Source of the DNA: Saccoglossus kowalevskii
Lineage: Eukaryota > Hemichordata > Enteropneusta > Harrimaniidae
Reading direction: 5' to 3'
DNA length: 24,565 nt
Assembly: GCF_000003605.2 (NCBI RefSeq)
Contig: NW_003122923.1
Span: 160,700-185,264, forward strand
The notes under the pieces were generated by a model. It made no database searches. It saw nothing but the letters and a program-made list of their open reading frames with translations, and was not told where the DNA came from. Shown in pieces: positions 10,677-20,060 of this stretch. A program made the position numbers and the translations under genes. The first letter of the stretch is position 1; every line of letters starts with the position of its first letter.

Positions 10677-10916
10677 TTAACCTTTTCACCACAGTTTCCT
10701 CTTTTTATCACAAATTCACTATAAAGTCCTGTTTATAGTCTGCACTTTTCTTCAGAAGATTGGGACAAAAATAGCCAAATTTGTTGTGTAAAAACTAAAA
10801 ATTGACTCAAATTTTGACTGTTGGCTCCAAAATTACTTTAAAAAATATTGAAGAATATAAGAAAAAAAAGTGCAAAAACCAAATTGGGCGAGAAAGTCTG
10901 GTGGTGAAAAGGTTAA
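10677..10916. mobile_element. MITE copy B, same family as 4082-4324
   Basis: A 240-bp copy beginning TTAACCTTTTCACCACAG and ending GTGGTGAAAAGGTTAA, so the terminal 16 bp are perfectly inverted. It is flanked on both sides by CATGTT (10671-10676 and 10917-10922). That may be a 6-bp target duplication, or chance if the true duplication is TTAA. Its orientation matches the intron 1 copy. Non-coding. Confidence 0.75.
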
Positions 10917-10922
10917 CATGTT

Positions 10923-11759
10923 ACAGGTTATTGATTATTGATCTTACATTCAAAAAATTTCATTCATTTACACCAGGCACAGAAGCATTATAGCACATTC
11001 CATAAATGGAAATTGAATCTTGACACTGAAACATTTTGTGGCCGTTATCTCATTAAATTATTACTAAAAGCAGGGAAAAGCTGTATAATAAGGTTATTGC
11101 GAAAATACCGCAAAGTATACACTCAGGCACTCCACAATATGATTTGCAGAAATCTCTTGAAAACGTGATATGTGTAATATTTCCAAATTGCAGCGTTTAC
11201 GGGATTTACAGATTTTAAAGGTCGTCAGAATTTTATTGAAAATGTGCGTGTCACAGCTAATGTTGTTTTCATGTTTTTGCCAGAATTTTAGAAAAAAACA
11301 AAAAAATAACTATTCTAAACTAAAAGACATATGTTTTATGATAATTTTAATATAAAACAAATGTGTACACCAGAAATATCTTTGTCTAGGTCTGTTTCAC
11401 AAACACAGTCTCACAACTATTGAGTTTGGTTCATGGACAATTTACCCCAAATACAGATGACTATGCAATATTAGAAGGGTTCATGATCAGTAGTATTTCT
11501 GTGTGAAGTTTCTGCCTTAATCAGTAGTTTTTATGAGAACTTTAGGTATGAGACCTTATACACACAGCACAGTATTGCAATGCAATAGCGCCCTCTATAG
11601 TTCATATGTACTTGTGTTAAAATGGTGAACTAGATTGATAAGCCTAGCAGTGGAACAGCCATGACCTATTTGCATATAATTATACAGCATTCTAATTTGA
11701 AAATCTGGGCCAGTACTCCTCACACTGTACCACTGTGGAATAGAATAGTGTGTTACTAA
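10923..11759. other. AT-rich intergenic sequence
   Basis: No gene was recognised. A stretch near 11386-11410 (GGTCTGTTTCACAAACACAG) resembles the general look of Harbinger termini, but no matching inverted end was found on the far side of the nest, so it is not called as a terminus. Confidence 0.4.
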
Positions 11760-12068
11760 TCGTCTTTTTTAACCAACGAATTGTGTAAGAAATATAATTA
11801 TAGTATAATAAAAAAAATTCGCTTGAAAATAAGATCTCTTGAAGAAAAATATAAGCAACGGAAAGCCTACAATAGCAAATCCAGAAACAATCCAATTTTA
11901 ATCGAAAAAAGCTTTGTGAGTGCTTTTGAAAAAGATATTAGCATAAATATTAAAACGCTGGATGGCGACGAAAGTAAGCATAGTATTTTAAATTGCTTTC
12001 AATATACACACAAATTAAAATTAGGCAGAGGGTTCTCCGAACCTGCCTATTCACATAGTTCATACCCC

Positions 12069-12268
12069 CCATAGACTCCTCAGTCAAAATGACTATTTTG
12101 AACTGCAGGCATTAATCATCGATTTTGCCAATGACGAGATAAAATCCAGGTCAGGGGAAGCCCCATGACCCCAAGATTTTTTCCCTTACGTCACGAACCA
12201 CATGACCAGGTAATGGGGCGACACCACCTTACCTTGACCTTCACTCTGGTACCTTTTTCTCCGCACCG
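12069..12268. repeat. DIRS inverted terminal repeat, left copy
   Basis: Pairs in inverted orientation with 15540-15738, with shared blocks such as CAGGTCAGGGGAAGCCCCAT-like sequence, CCCTTACGTCACGAACCAC and CACCTTACCTTGACCTTCAC. The outermost 48 nt (12021-12068) are not shared with the other end but are complemented inside the element. Confidence 0.85.
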
Positions 12269-12315
12269 AGGACTAGACCAACGCTACAGAAAGAGTGGGG
12301 CGGTTGGGGGGGGGG

Positions 12316-12438
12316 GTCTATGGTGGGTATGAACTATGTGAATAGGCGGGTTCGGAGAGCCCTCTGTCTAAATTCACTACGTTCAATTACCCACCATAGA
12401 CTCAGGTCAGTCAAAATGAGTATTTTGAACTGTAGGCA
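12316..12438. repeat. DIRS internal complementary region (ICR)
   Basis: Positions 12316-12371 are the reverse complement of the left extremity (12021-12076). Positions 12369-12438 are the reverse complement of the right extremity (15691-15760). They meet at a shared TAA. In DIRS elements this region templates completion of the ends and circle formation before recombinase-mediated insertion. A long G run (about 12305-12316) lies just outside. Confidence 0.85.
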
Positions 12439-12538
12439 GAGTCAGACGCTGATAGGTGGCGAGGTTTTCCGAGCAAACACAAAATGATGAAAGTCTTTTT
12501 TCCCAGTCCGGGATGATACACTCTAAAACTACCACTCA

Positions 12539-13826
12539 TCACCTAGTTAAGACCCAAAAGAGGTGTCTTACCTTGCCTGTGCTGTCCCCGAAGCAAAAGC
12601 CAAAAATGATGCTATGGTGACAGGGTTCGGTGTGCCCGAAAGAGCTAGATTCAAAACCCAATTCAGGGGGTAGTATGCTTTCGAAGTAAAGGCCGAAACA
12701 GTTCTGCATGAGAACATAGGCCGAAAAGCAAGACCTAGAAACTTCCAAGGAGTGCTGACGATAGAGAAATCTGTCCGCAAAAATGCTGAGACTGACTTAT
12801 CGCTTATGCGCAGGGACCCTTGTGGTCGTTCGGGCTGTGTCAGCAACCAGAGTCTGACCCGCTACGGCGGGACCCAATCTAAAGAGGCCCTTCTCAATGG
12901 ATTGGGTGTCTCTAAGGTAGTAGTTGATAAAGACGTTTTGCGTTCTCTAGAAGCCTGCCCTCAGTATATGTTCGAGGGGGGCGCCTGATGCTTACGCTAC
13001 CAAGTTAGCAAACGCACGGACCTCATGCGCTTGTACTTGGTGTCTCTGCAAGTTCTGTGTCGAGGAAGTTAAAGTATTATAGACCTCTAATACAGTAGCA
13101 GTATTCCACCTGGCGATGGAAGTCGGGGAGGCCAGCCTATCCTGCCTGCCTGGGCCGTAACACAAAAACATGTGCTTGGCTCCACGTCTTGAATCCCTAG
13201 TACGGTTCTCGTAGCAACTCAGTGTTCGAACCGGGCAGAGAAGCAATTCCTCCTGATCCTCCGGGCCAACAATATTTGACAGCCGGGGGATGATGATCGG
13301 CTGAGGATCGTGTCCTGGGATTTGGTTCTTGGCGAGAAACCTGATTCGTGTCTTTAGCACAACTTGATCGCCATAAAGACGACGCACCCGTTCGAGAAGG
13401 ACAATGCCCCTAGTTCTGACCGACGCCTACCTGAGGTGAGGGCCAGTAGGAAGACTGTGTTTTCACGTCAAAAACTTGAGTGGTGCTGATCGGAGAGGCT
13501 CAAAGGACGGCCTGCTTAGAGCGGACATCTCAATTGGGCGGTTCCCTTGTTCTGGGACTCGGCCTCTGATTATGGAAAGTAGTAAACAGTTTCCTAATAA
13601 TAGGACAGTCAGCTAGACTTGACTTCAAGGCGTTCTCAATGGCGGGGGACAAGGCCGGCCTGTAGCCAACGATCACTGCGTAGGACAAACCTACTTCGTC
13701 AAACAGGTGTACGAAGAAGTCTGCTACCTGGCCAATAGTGGGATGGCATAGATCAATCTCCCTTCCACTACACCAATCAGTGTATGCTCGCCACTTCGAG
13801 TTGTAGACAGCGTTGGTGGAATCCCT
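12539..13826 (-). pseudogene. DIRS tyrosine recombinase remnant
   Basis: The N-terminal core-binding region reads YNSKWRAYTDWCSGREIDLC and VADFFVHLFDEVGLSYAVIV, then YRPALSPAIENALKSSLADC. The catalytic domain follows with LLERVRRLYGDQVVLKTRIR, FLAKNQIPGHDPQPIIIP, LLLCPVRTLSCYENRTRD and the HxxR motif as HEVRAFA (near 13005-13025). Further on, PLEHILRAGF is followed by a stop where Trp is expected, and then VFINYYLRD carries the probable catalytic Tyr (near 12910-12940). Stops at about 12989 and 12932 and earlier frame changes show it is inactive. The enzyme would have integrated circular cDNA without a target duplication, in agreement with the element's ends. Confidence 0.85.
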
Positions 13827-14200
13827 GTTCGCCCTGGCCAGGACGTTGGCAGCCCGCTCAGATAAACCTTTCTAACAAACAGGTCTATCTTTGGGCCGTC
13901 CCACAGCCAAAACAGCCTGGAGGCTACCCACTGGGGTATCTGCCACTCCGCATTCTGGAGACAGAGTCGCCCCGAAAGGGCGTCTGCCAGACTGTTCCTC
14001 ACCCCTGGCATGTGGTGTGCGGTTAGCTCCACATTGTATTCCAGGCACCAAAGGAGAATTTGCTCTGCTAGGACTGACAATGATGGGGAACGCGTCCTCC
14101 TCCTTGTTGATGTAGGAGACCGCCGCTGTGTTGTCTGCGTGGAGCAGGACTCTGGTCTCGAAATATCGGTAGTGCATTGCTTTCAGCTCAAGCCAGATGA
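13826..14200 (-). pseudogene. DIRS RNase H remnant
   Basis: On minus: WLELKAMHYRYF with the conserved Glu, then RVLLHADNTAAVSYINKE with a conserved Asp in the DNT motif. After a frame change come AEQILLWCLEYNVELTAHHM, PGVRNSLADALS and EWQIPQWVASRLFWLWDGPK leading to IDLF, the usual tail linking RNase H to the recombinase in DIRS elements. One frameshift is evident near 14075. Confidence 0.8.
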
Positions 14201-15045
14201 TATGGCGGTCCCGAACCTAATGCGGGGGCAAAACTCCTTGGGCTTGTTCGTCCAATAGATGCAGCTGCGTAATGCGGCCTGGGGAACTACCCTTCAAACC
14301 GAAGTCATCATTCCGATGATCTGCATTAGTTCTTAGAGGGACACTGAGGGAACACTGACTAGTCGTTTGGCTAGGCTGCTTAGATGGACGTACCAAGCCT
14401 ACATCCGTGTCAAACTCCATGCCCAGAAACACCAACTGTTGCGTTGGGTAGGGATGGGACTTTGTCTGATTTACTAAAAAGCTCAACTGGTGAAGTAAAT
14501 CCTGCGTTAGCCTTACTTGCTTGGCTAATAACCCCTTTCTTGGGTCGTGTAATAACTAGTCATCTAGGTACAGATTGATGTGTTCTGACATTTGGTGAAG
14601 CAGCAGCACTACCTGTTTCATCACTCTGGTGAACACGTAGGAAGCTTCGCATAACGCGAAAGGGGAGCACTCGAAATTAGAATACTTGGCTCAGGTGGGC
14701 GAATCGAAGGAGGTGGCAACTCGCTGGGTGCATCGGTATGTGCAGGTAGGCATCGCTTAAGTCTAGTGAGGCTAGCTAGTCGTACCGGTGGATGGAGAGA
14801 AGAATGCAGCTTGGCGTCTCCATGCAAAACTGATCAAGGAGCACATACTGATTTAGTCTGCTTAAGTCCAGAGCTGGACGCCAGCCACCTGTAGATTTTG
14901 GTACTAGGAACACATTTGAGTTGAAGCCTGAACTTAGTGCCAGCTGATCTATGTTGTGTATGGTGCCCTTTTCCAGCAAACTGTCTACTTCTTGTCTGAT
15001 TGCTTCCGCCTTGCAGGGGTTCCCTGGCAGTTCCCCCATCTGACA
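14200..15045 (-). pseudogene. DIRS reverse transcriptase remnant
   Basis: Order on minus: IRQEVDSLLEKGTI (N-terminal RT helix), GFNSNVFLVPKSTGGWRPAL (fingers motif), LDLSDAYLHIPMHP (first catalytic Asp), and INLYLDD at about 14559-14580 (the YLDD at 14559-14570 carries the Asp pair) followed at once by an in-frame TAG. Then PTQQLVFLGMEFDTDVGLVR, the thumb-proximal motif characteristic of DIRS-type RTs. A TAG also follows HRYD near 14775, and a frameshift or stops affect the palm between 14600 and 14700. Catalytic residues are visible but the frame is broken. Confidence 0.85.
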
Positions 15046-15463
15046 GCATCTGATCCACCCGGCCTGCCAGGTACACAATTTGCCCCGACAGTCCTTCGAC
15101 CAAAGCCCTCATCTCAGAGGCAAACCCGGCGCCGTGCGAGGATGGATCCCCAAAAGGACCTGCAATGGGCCCCATTGGAGGAAAGACCTCCAGGGGCACA
15201 GCCTCGCCATTGCCGGTAAAATTGGATAAACCACCGCCTAAATACATAGGTAACAAATAAAAATGAACATGACATGCATTAGGGAAGCCAAATACAGTAG
15301 GAAAAGATGACACAAAGAAACCAACAACGTTGTTAAATTGTGTCACCAGGTTTTATTTTCTTTGTTGTGAAAAATTATACAAACAAAGAGGAAATCGACA
15401 CAGGGGTAAAAATAATAAAAAAAAACTTATCCTACCAGCCACAGTGTCGGCTACCGCAGCCAT
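15045..15463 (-). pseudogene. DIRS gag remnant, with possible intron
   Basis: On the minus strand an ATG at 15463 opens MAAVADTVAG. A donor-like GTAGG follows (intron from 15435) and an acceptor TATTTAG at 15238 rejoins in phase to GGLSNFTGNGEAVPLEVF, continuing to LAGRVDQMLSDGGTARE. This would be a 198-nt intron or simply decay. Only a short N-terminal part survives. The reading then runs within a few dozen codons into reverse-transcriptase sequence in another frame, so most of gag appears deleted. The assignment rests on position upstream of RT; no zinc knuckle is visible. Confidence 0.45.
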
Positions 15464-15539
15464 GGTAGCAACCCAAGCTAGAAACCCGGACAGGAAAAAG
15501 CAGGCCTACCAGGCAGAGCCGACAGACTTCATCCCCGTT

Positions 15540-15738
15540 GGTGCAGAGATAAAGAAAGAGTGAAGGTCAAGGTAAGGTGGCCCCATAACCTCGGTCACGT
15601 GGTTCGTGACGTAAGGGAAAAAACTTGGGGTTATGGGGCTTCCCCTGACCTAGATTTTATCTCTCCATCATTGGCAGAATCGCTGATTTATGCCTACAGT
15701 TCAAAATAGTAATTTTGACTGACTGGAGTCTATGGTGG
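15540..15738. repeat. DIRS inverted terminal repeat, right copy
   Basis: Inverted partner of 12069-12268, with a few dozen substitutions and small gaps. The outer 22 nt (15739-15760) are unique to this end and are complemented in the internal region at 12369-12391. The element's coding 5' side is here. Confidence 0.85.
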
Positions 15739-16136
15739 GTAATTGAACGTAGTGAATTTATATTATAGGGGTTATAGTTTTTATAATTTTGCAGAAATTG
15801 CGAATGTTGCGTAAAGTAAAGTGAAGACGAGAAAAGTATTGCGACACCAGCCAAGAAAAGATGAAAGTTGCATTAGTTGTAAACATTATTCATTCATTTA
15901 TGATCTTAAAATTGTCTGCATACCGGTTTCTGACGCAGTACATCATGCATCATAGTACCCATACTTGAAATATTTTATCTACTTACCTTAATTTTAACAT
16001 AATTTACTATCCCTTTAGATACAATTAATGGTGCTTACAAAGTTATTGCTTTCATGAAAGAAAAGGAGAAGGCTGCACAGCGCCACAAAGAAAGGAATGG
16101 CTTATTAAGAGACCTAATTTCAGCTTGGAAGGATAA

Positions 16137-16668
16137 GTATGTTGTAAATAATTTATTTGAAAATAGAAGCATTATAAATCAGTGACAAGATTGCCAAAAG
16201 CACGGATAAAGGATATGTAAAAATTTTCTGAGTTCTTTAAACTATGATTACTCAGTACGGAAACTAGGGAAGCATAAATGTTAGTATTATGGCTATAAAA
16301 CAATAACAACTACAAATTTTGAAAAATGCTGATTGCAGAATAACGGGATGTAGTTCAGAGTCTTGTCGTCAGTTGTTTTTTCTTGAAAATAATGTCTCTG
16401 TGAATGTGCTCACATTGAATGTCATGTCGATAATGTCATATCGAAATGAAAAGTCATGAATATGATAGCAAATCTTTAATTTTCTCACACACCTTGTTAG
16501 CCCGTGGTGGACCATGTCTTAAAATGAATCAGATTAAGCTCATACTTACCGTTTCATTAAATTAACTATTGTATTGACCTACATTAGTACATATAATATA
16601 CATATATTTAGGTGTAGACAATCAATATATATGACTAACTTTCCCATTTTATTTTTCGTTCATTTCAG
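16137..16668 (+). other. Terminal intron of the Myb-like gene
   Basis: The intron runs from a consensus donor GTATGT to a pyrimidine-rich CATTTCAG. It is AT-rich, with no repeat family recognised. Confidence 0.45.
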
Positions 16669-16671
16669 ATG

Positions 16672-17093
16672 AACTTCACTAACCCACTCAATTCAAAGAA
16701 AGTCTAAATGTTTGAAATTTTTTATTTAGACCAGAAATATGTAATTTTTTTTCATTTTTGTCATAAGAAACATTAAATGTTATATAAATACAATACAGTA
16801 TTGTTTTATAGTTAAAATTTACTCATTTAACTAAAACATGTGAGGAACTGACGTTTAGCTTAGTCGCAGACATTGCCACTGTAAGGCAATGACGATATTA
16901 TAATAAATGTAGTCATTGTCAATGTAGTGTAGAATCATTATTGCTGCAATTATGTACAACCGTGAACCTCAAAGATTATAAGTTAAATTAATCGCTTTGA
17001 AACTCCCTTCAAGTCTTGGATTATGTGGAATAACGTCGTTTACGACACCATCAGCAACTAGTTGATGCCACTAACAGCGTTGTCGTCATCATC
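16672..17093. other. Spacer between convergent Harbinger genes
   Basis: This is a probable 3' UTR of the Myb-like gene followed by a spacer. ATTAAA near 16771 is a possible polyadenylation signal. A 7-bp stem (CATTGCC at 16871-16877 with GGCAATG at 16885-16891) is present. No coding sequence was recognised. Confidence 0.4.
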
Positions 17094-17852
17094 ATGATCA
17101 TTTTCAAAATCAATATCATCGTGCTTAATGCAAATATTATATACAATGCATGCAGCAAGCATGATTTTATTAGTTTCATTTACGTCTATGATATCGATGC
17201 CATTCAGAAGCCTACCAAATCTTCGTGTCAGCACTCCAAATGCCCTCTTCTTCTAGACAGTGAAGTGTTGAATAATCTCTGGTGTTCGTTTAAATGACCA
17301 TTATCACGATAGGGTGTCAGGAGCCACCTTGTCAACGGGTATGTGGCATCACCTATAACATTATATTGACCTAGTTGACAATTACCCATCCCAGTGTTCC
17401 AAAGGATAGAATGTTTGTAAGACTCTGACATGGTGCATTCTGCCCGGACATCCTATGCTGACGTCAATAAATTGTAAGTCTAGAAGAACAACAGAACAGA
17501 ACTTTTTCCGATTGTAATATGCATCAGGTTGTTCGTGTGGCATATATATAAGTATGTGTGCATCATCGACGGCTCCTATGATATTTGGAAGGTTGCTGGT
17601 GTGCACATCATTGAAACATGCAGAAATACCCTGTCGTTCTCTTCTGAGTGGATAATGAATAGTGTTATTCAATAAATGAGTCAAACTTAACGTCTAACTT
17701 TGATAACAGACGATTCAATTATGATAATTAACTATGGTATGTCAAGTATCGTCTGCATCAACACATTTAAAATAAAAAGGTTTGTTTTAGCGGCTGCGTT
17801 AGAATGTCTGTCAAATACTCAAACAGAATGTGGCACTCTAAATACTCGTCTG
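17094..17852 (-). pseudogene. HARBI1-like: HARBI1-like (Harbinger) nuclease, C-terminal part
   Basis: Translated on minus, the order is: FEYLTDILTQPLKQT; HYPLRRERQGISACFNDV; NLPNIIGAVDDAHILI (first catalytic Asp, family consensus GAIDGTHI); AYYNRKKFCSVVLLDLQFID; VSIGCPGRMHHVRVL; a frame change near 17425; VIGDATYPLTRWLLTPY (second Asp, consensus GDSAYPL) and HQRLFNTSLSRR; another frame change near 17240; then AFGVLTRRFGRLLNG and ACIVYNICIKHDD. The third acidic residue expected just before AFG is not clear because the second frameshift falls there. The family catalyses cut-and-paste Harbinger transposition, or is a domesticated nuclease. This copy is frameshifted and its N-terminus lies beyond the LTR element, at 22065-22152, so it is a dead transposase. 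Confidence 0.8.
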
Positions 17853-17976
17853 TGTTATGATATCACACATGTATAGTAACTGCAGTAGCGCGCCCTCTCT
17901 TGACAGAGAGTACTATATCTATTATGACCTATTACCCAAGCTGTTGTTGGCGGCAGCCATTGCTGTCAGTTTCACT
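17853..17976 (+). repeat. 5' LTR of the Gypsy element, 3'-truncated
   Basis: 124 nt aligning to the first part of the 3' LTR (21873-21991) with roughly ten differences, up to ...GTCAGTTTCACT. The last 73 or so nt of the LTR and the primer-binding site are absent, so a deletion joins the LTR directly to the leader sequence. Confidence 0.85.
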
Positions 17977-18054
17977 GATACCCAAGTAGCTGAAAATTTG
18001 TGTTGACTTCTGACTCACGAACATTTACAAGTTCTGATCCAGACAAAACAAACA

Positions 18055-18880
18055 TGGCTGATAAACTCCCTACCATGAACTGGGAATCTGATAACCTAAC
18101 AGAGCCATTCAGTTTATTCAAACAGCATATAAGCTTTATTTCGTCGTGAAAAATGTGAAAGACGAAGAAAAGGCTGCTAATATCTTGCTGACAACAGGGG
18201 AAGAAGGATTACGTAAATTCAATAGTTGGGACCTGTCAAATGACGACAAGTCAAAACCAAAGGTAATATACAAGAAAGTTCAAGAGTCAATTGAACCTGC
18301 CGAGAATTTCAGAATTAGTTGACTCAAATTAACCACATTGAGACAGAAACCTGATGAATCCCTTGATTTGCCTTACTTAGCAAATGTAAACTGATGGCTA
18401 ATAAGTGTGACTTTGAACAAAAAGAGCTCCAGGAGCGAATAATTGAATTAACTATTGCCGCTACACCAATACCAGAATTCCAGAAAGAGCTACTCATGAG
18501 CAAAGCCTAAGCCATATACATTGGATGAAGCAATTGGCCTTGGAAGGAATTATGAAGCTTCCAATGCTCACTTATCTGCACTAAAGTTAATGGAACAACC
18601 AACCAAATCAAAAATAGTTGAGGTTGTAAAGTTAGCAAAGCGAACACACAAGGAATCCAGAAATTGTGGTTTAACTCATCAGCCGAAAAAGTGTCAAGCT
18701 TTTGGACAAATATGCAAGAAATGTGGAAAGCGAAACCACTGGGCAAGAAAGTGTCAGTCTTCAGCCAAAAGTGGAGAAACAAATAAGAAATGTGAAAAGA
18801 AAACACTTGAGGTGAGGACAGATTATGAGTCTGACAGTGCTGAGAATTATGGGTTTGATGAATGCACAAGAGGAATGAAA
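18055..18880 (+). pseudogene. Gypsy gag remnant with zinc knuckle
   Basis: It starts MADKLPTMNWESDNL, then frameshifts into FVVKNVKDEEKAANILLTTG and YKKVQESIEPAENFRI. Later fragments KCDFEQKELQERIIELTIAA and EFQKELL match the capsid C-terminal region of Gypsy gags. From 18521 an open frame carries a decayed Cys/His stretch and a perfect CX2CX4HX4C knuckle (CKKCGKRNHWARKC, 18713-18754) that would bind RNA. Stops and frame changes lie near 18148, 18320, 18390 and 18509. Confidence 0.8.
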
Positions 18881-20060
18881 GACAAATTCGCAGTGATCAA
18901 AATTAGCACAACACATGGACAGAAACTCCTCAAAAGAAAAAATAACACCAGAGCTCAAGCAAAGCTTTTGAATTATACAACATACAGAACACTGTTTGGC
19001 GTAGACCAGAAGTACGTCTCAGCGGGTATGGAGATACACCTTTTAGGAGTTGTGGGAATGTTACAATTCCTGTTGTTGAACACAAAGGCAAACAGGAAAG
19101 AAATGTAGAATTCTTCATATCAGACCATGGAAACAATCTATTTGGTTTAAGATTATGCACATGCCTAGGACTTGTCAAATTCCCTTGTGAGGGACACAAA
19201 TGCTGTACAGAATATGACGTGGAGGAAACTATAGCCTACAGCACCAAAGAGCAGTTAGTAAAGGACAATCCAGATGTATTTGAAGGTGTTGGCAAGATAA
19301 ACACAGACTACACAATTGAGCTGTCTGATGATTCATCCAGCAAGAAGAACACCAGATGCATTGAAAGTACCCTTAAAACATGAACTGGATTGTCTAATAC
19401 AGCTTGGAATCATCAGGGAAGTGCAAGATTCCACTGACTGGGTGAACAGCATTGTGTTGGTCACCAAGCTTAACTGATCACTACGCACCTGCTTGGATCC
19501 CCGTGAGCTAAATAAGTTCACCAAAAGACCACACTATTATGCCAAAAACACTTGATGATATCCTGCCATACCTAAAGAACACACACCATTTCTCAACATT
19601 GGATCTACGCAGTGGATATTGGAATATACCACTTGACATAGAATCACAACTGCTAACAACGTTTTGGAAAATACTGTTTCACAAGCTTGCCTTTCGGTCT
19701 GATATCCGCACAAGATGTGTTTCAAATCGACCTTGATAGAATCGTTGGACAAATAGATAATGTACACTGTCGTAAAGATGACTTACTGATTGCAGCTGAA
19801 ACTAGCACACAGCATGACAAAGCAGTGTAAGATGTTCTATAGGTATGTAGACAATACAATGTAAAGCTGAATGATGAGAAATGTCAGTTCCTCCAAGATA
19901 AGGTAAAATTGTTTGGAAATATTCTGAGTAAGGATGGTGTATCGCCTGACCCATTCAAGGTGAAAGCTATCCAGAGAATGGAAGCACCAAACGATAAGCA
20001 AGAATTACAGTCACTCCTCGAGCTTGTAAATTACTTGTCTAAGTTTGTAAAGTTGAGTCC
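18880..20060 (+). pseudogene. Gypsy protease trace and reverse transcriptase remnant
   Basis: The protease position (about 18895-18990) reads KFAVIKIS then NNTRAQAKLLNYTTY. The catalytic DTGA-type motif is not intact. RT follows: NPDVFEGVGKINTDYTIELS, FSTLDLRSGYWNIPLD (first catalytic Asp), LPFGLISAQDVFQ, and CRKDDLLIA in place of the usual YxDD box, so only the Asp pair remains. Then NVKLNDEKCQFLQDKVKLFG and GVSPDPFKVKAIQRM lead into RNase H. At least four frame changes or stops occur between 19380 and 19845. Confidence 0.85.

Larger units (their letters stand above)
12021..15760 (-). mobile_element. DIRS-type tyrosine-recombinase retrotransposon (decayed)
   Basis: A 3,740-bp element with coding direction leftwards: gag remnant, reverse transcriptase, RNase H and tyrosine recombinase. 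It shows the DIRS hallmarks. The inverted terminal repeats are non-identical (12069-12268 against 15540-15738). An internal complementary region near the coding 3' end (12316-12438) joins the complements of both outer ends. There is no ordinary target duplication. TTA stands at both outer ends (12021-12023 and 15758-15760) and, as TAA on plus, at the internal junction (12369-12371), which suggests the recombinase crossover triplet. Stops and frameshifts throughout indicate a dead copy. It is shorter than usual for DIRS elements because most of gag is missing. It is GC-richer than its surroundings and lies antisense in the intron of the Myb-like gene. Confidence 0.9.
11760..16671 (+). pseudogene. 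Myb/SANT-like accessory gene of a Harbinger element (partial, split by DIRS insertion)
   Basis: Coding pieces are 11760-11973, 16019-16136 and the last bases at 16669-16671 (stop TGA). The first piece ends at donor GTAAGC in phase 1. The second begins after CCCTTTAG in the matching phase, ends at donor GTATGT, and reaches a stop one base after the next acceptor (CATTTCAG). The peptide has a basic helix (KKIRLKIRSLEEKYKQRKAY) like the third part of Myb/SANT-like domains, and a charged C-terminal helix (FMKEKEKAAQRHKERNGLLR). In Harbinger elements a Myb-like protein aids nuclear import and DNA binding of the transposase. Here a HARBI1-like gene converges on it from the right, which supports that reading. 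The N-terminal part of the domain was not found, and an in-frame TAA lies at 11757-11759, so it is probably decayed. A host Myb/SANT gene remains possible. Confidence 0.5.

Noticed and set aside
11386-11410. GGTCTGTTTCACAAACACAG as a left Harbinger terminal repeat
   Set aside because: No inverted partner was found to the right of the nest, so the resemblance is not enough.
12752-12988. 78-codon plus-strand frame within the DIRS element
   Set aside because: It lies antisense to the recombinase C-terminus, whose conserved motifs are on minus.
13784-14258. Several overlapping plus-strand frames of 74-82 codons
   Set aside because: They are antisense shadows of the DIRS RNase H region, kept open by GC-rich composition.
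16871-16891. 7-bp hairpin as a transcription terminator
   Set aside because: Intrinsic hairpin terminators do not fit a eukaryotic polymerase II context, and the stem is short enough to arise by chance.
17228-17240. Glu in HLEC as the third catalytic acidic residue of the HARBI1-like nuclease
   Set aside because: The following AFGVL motif is in a different frame, so this Glu may be a frameshift artefact; the third residue is left undetermined.
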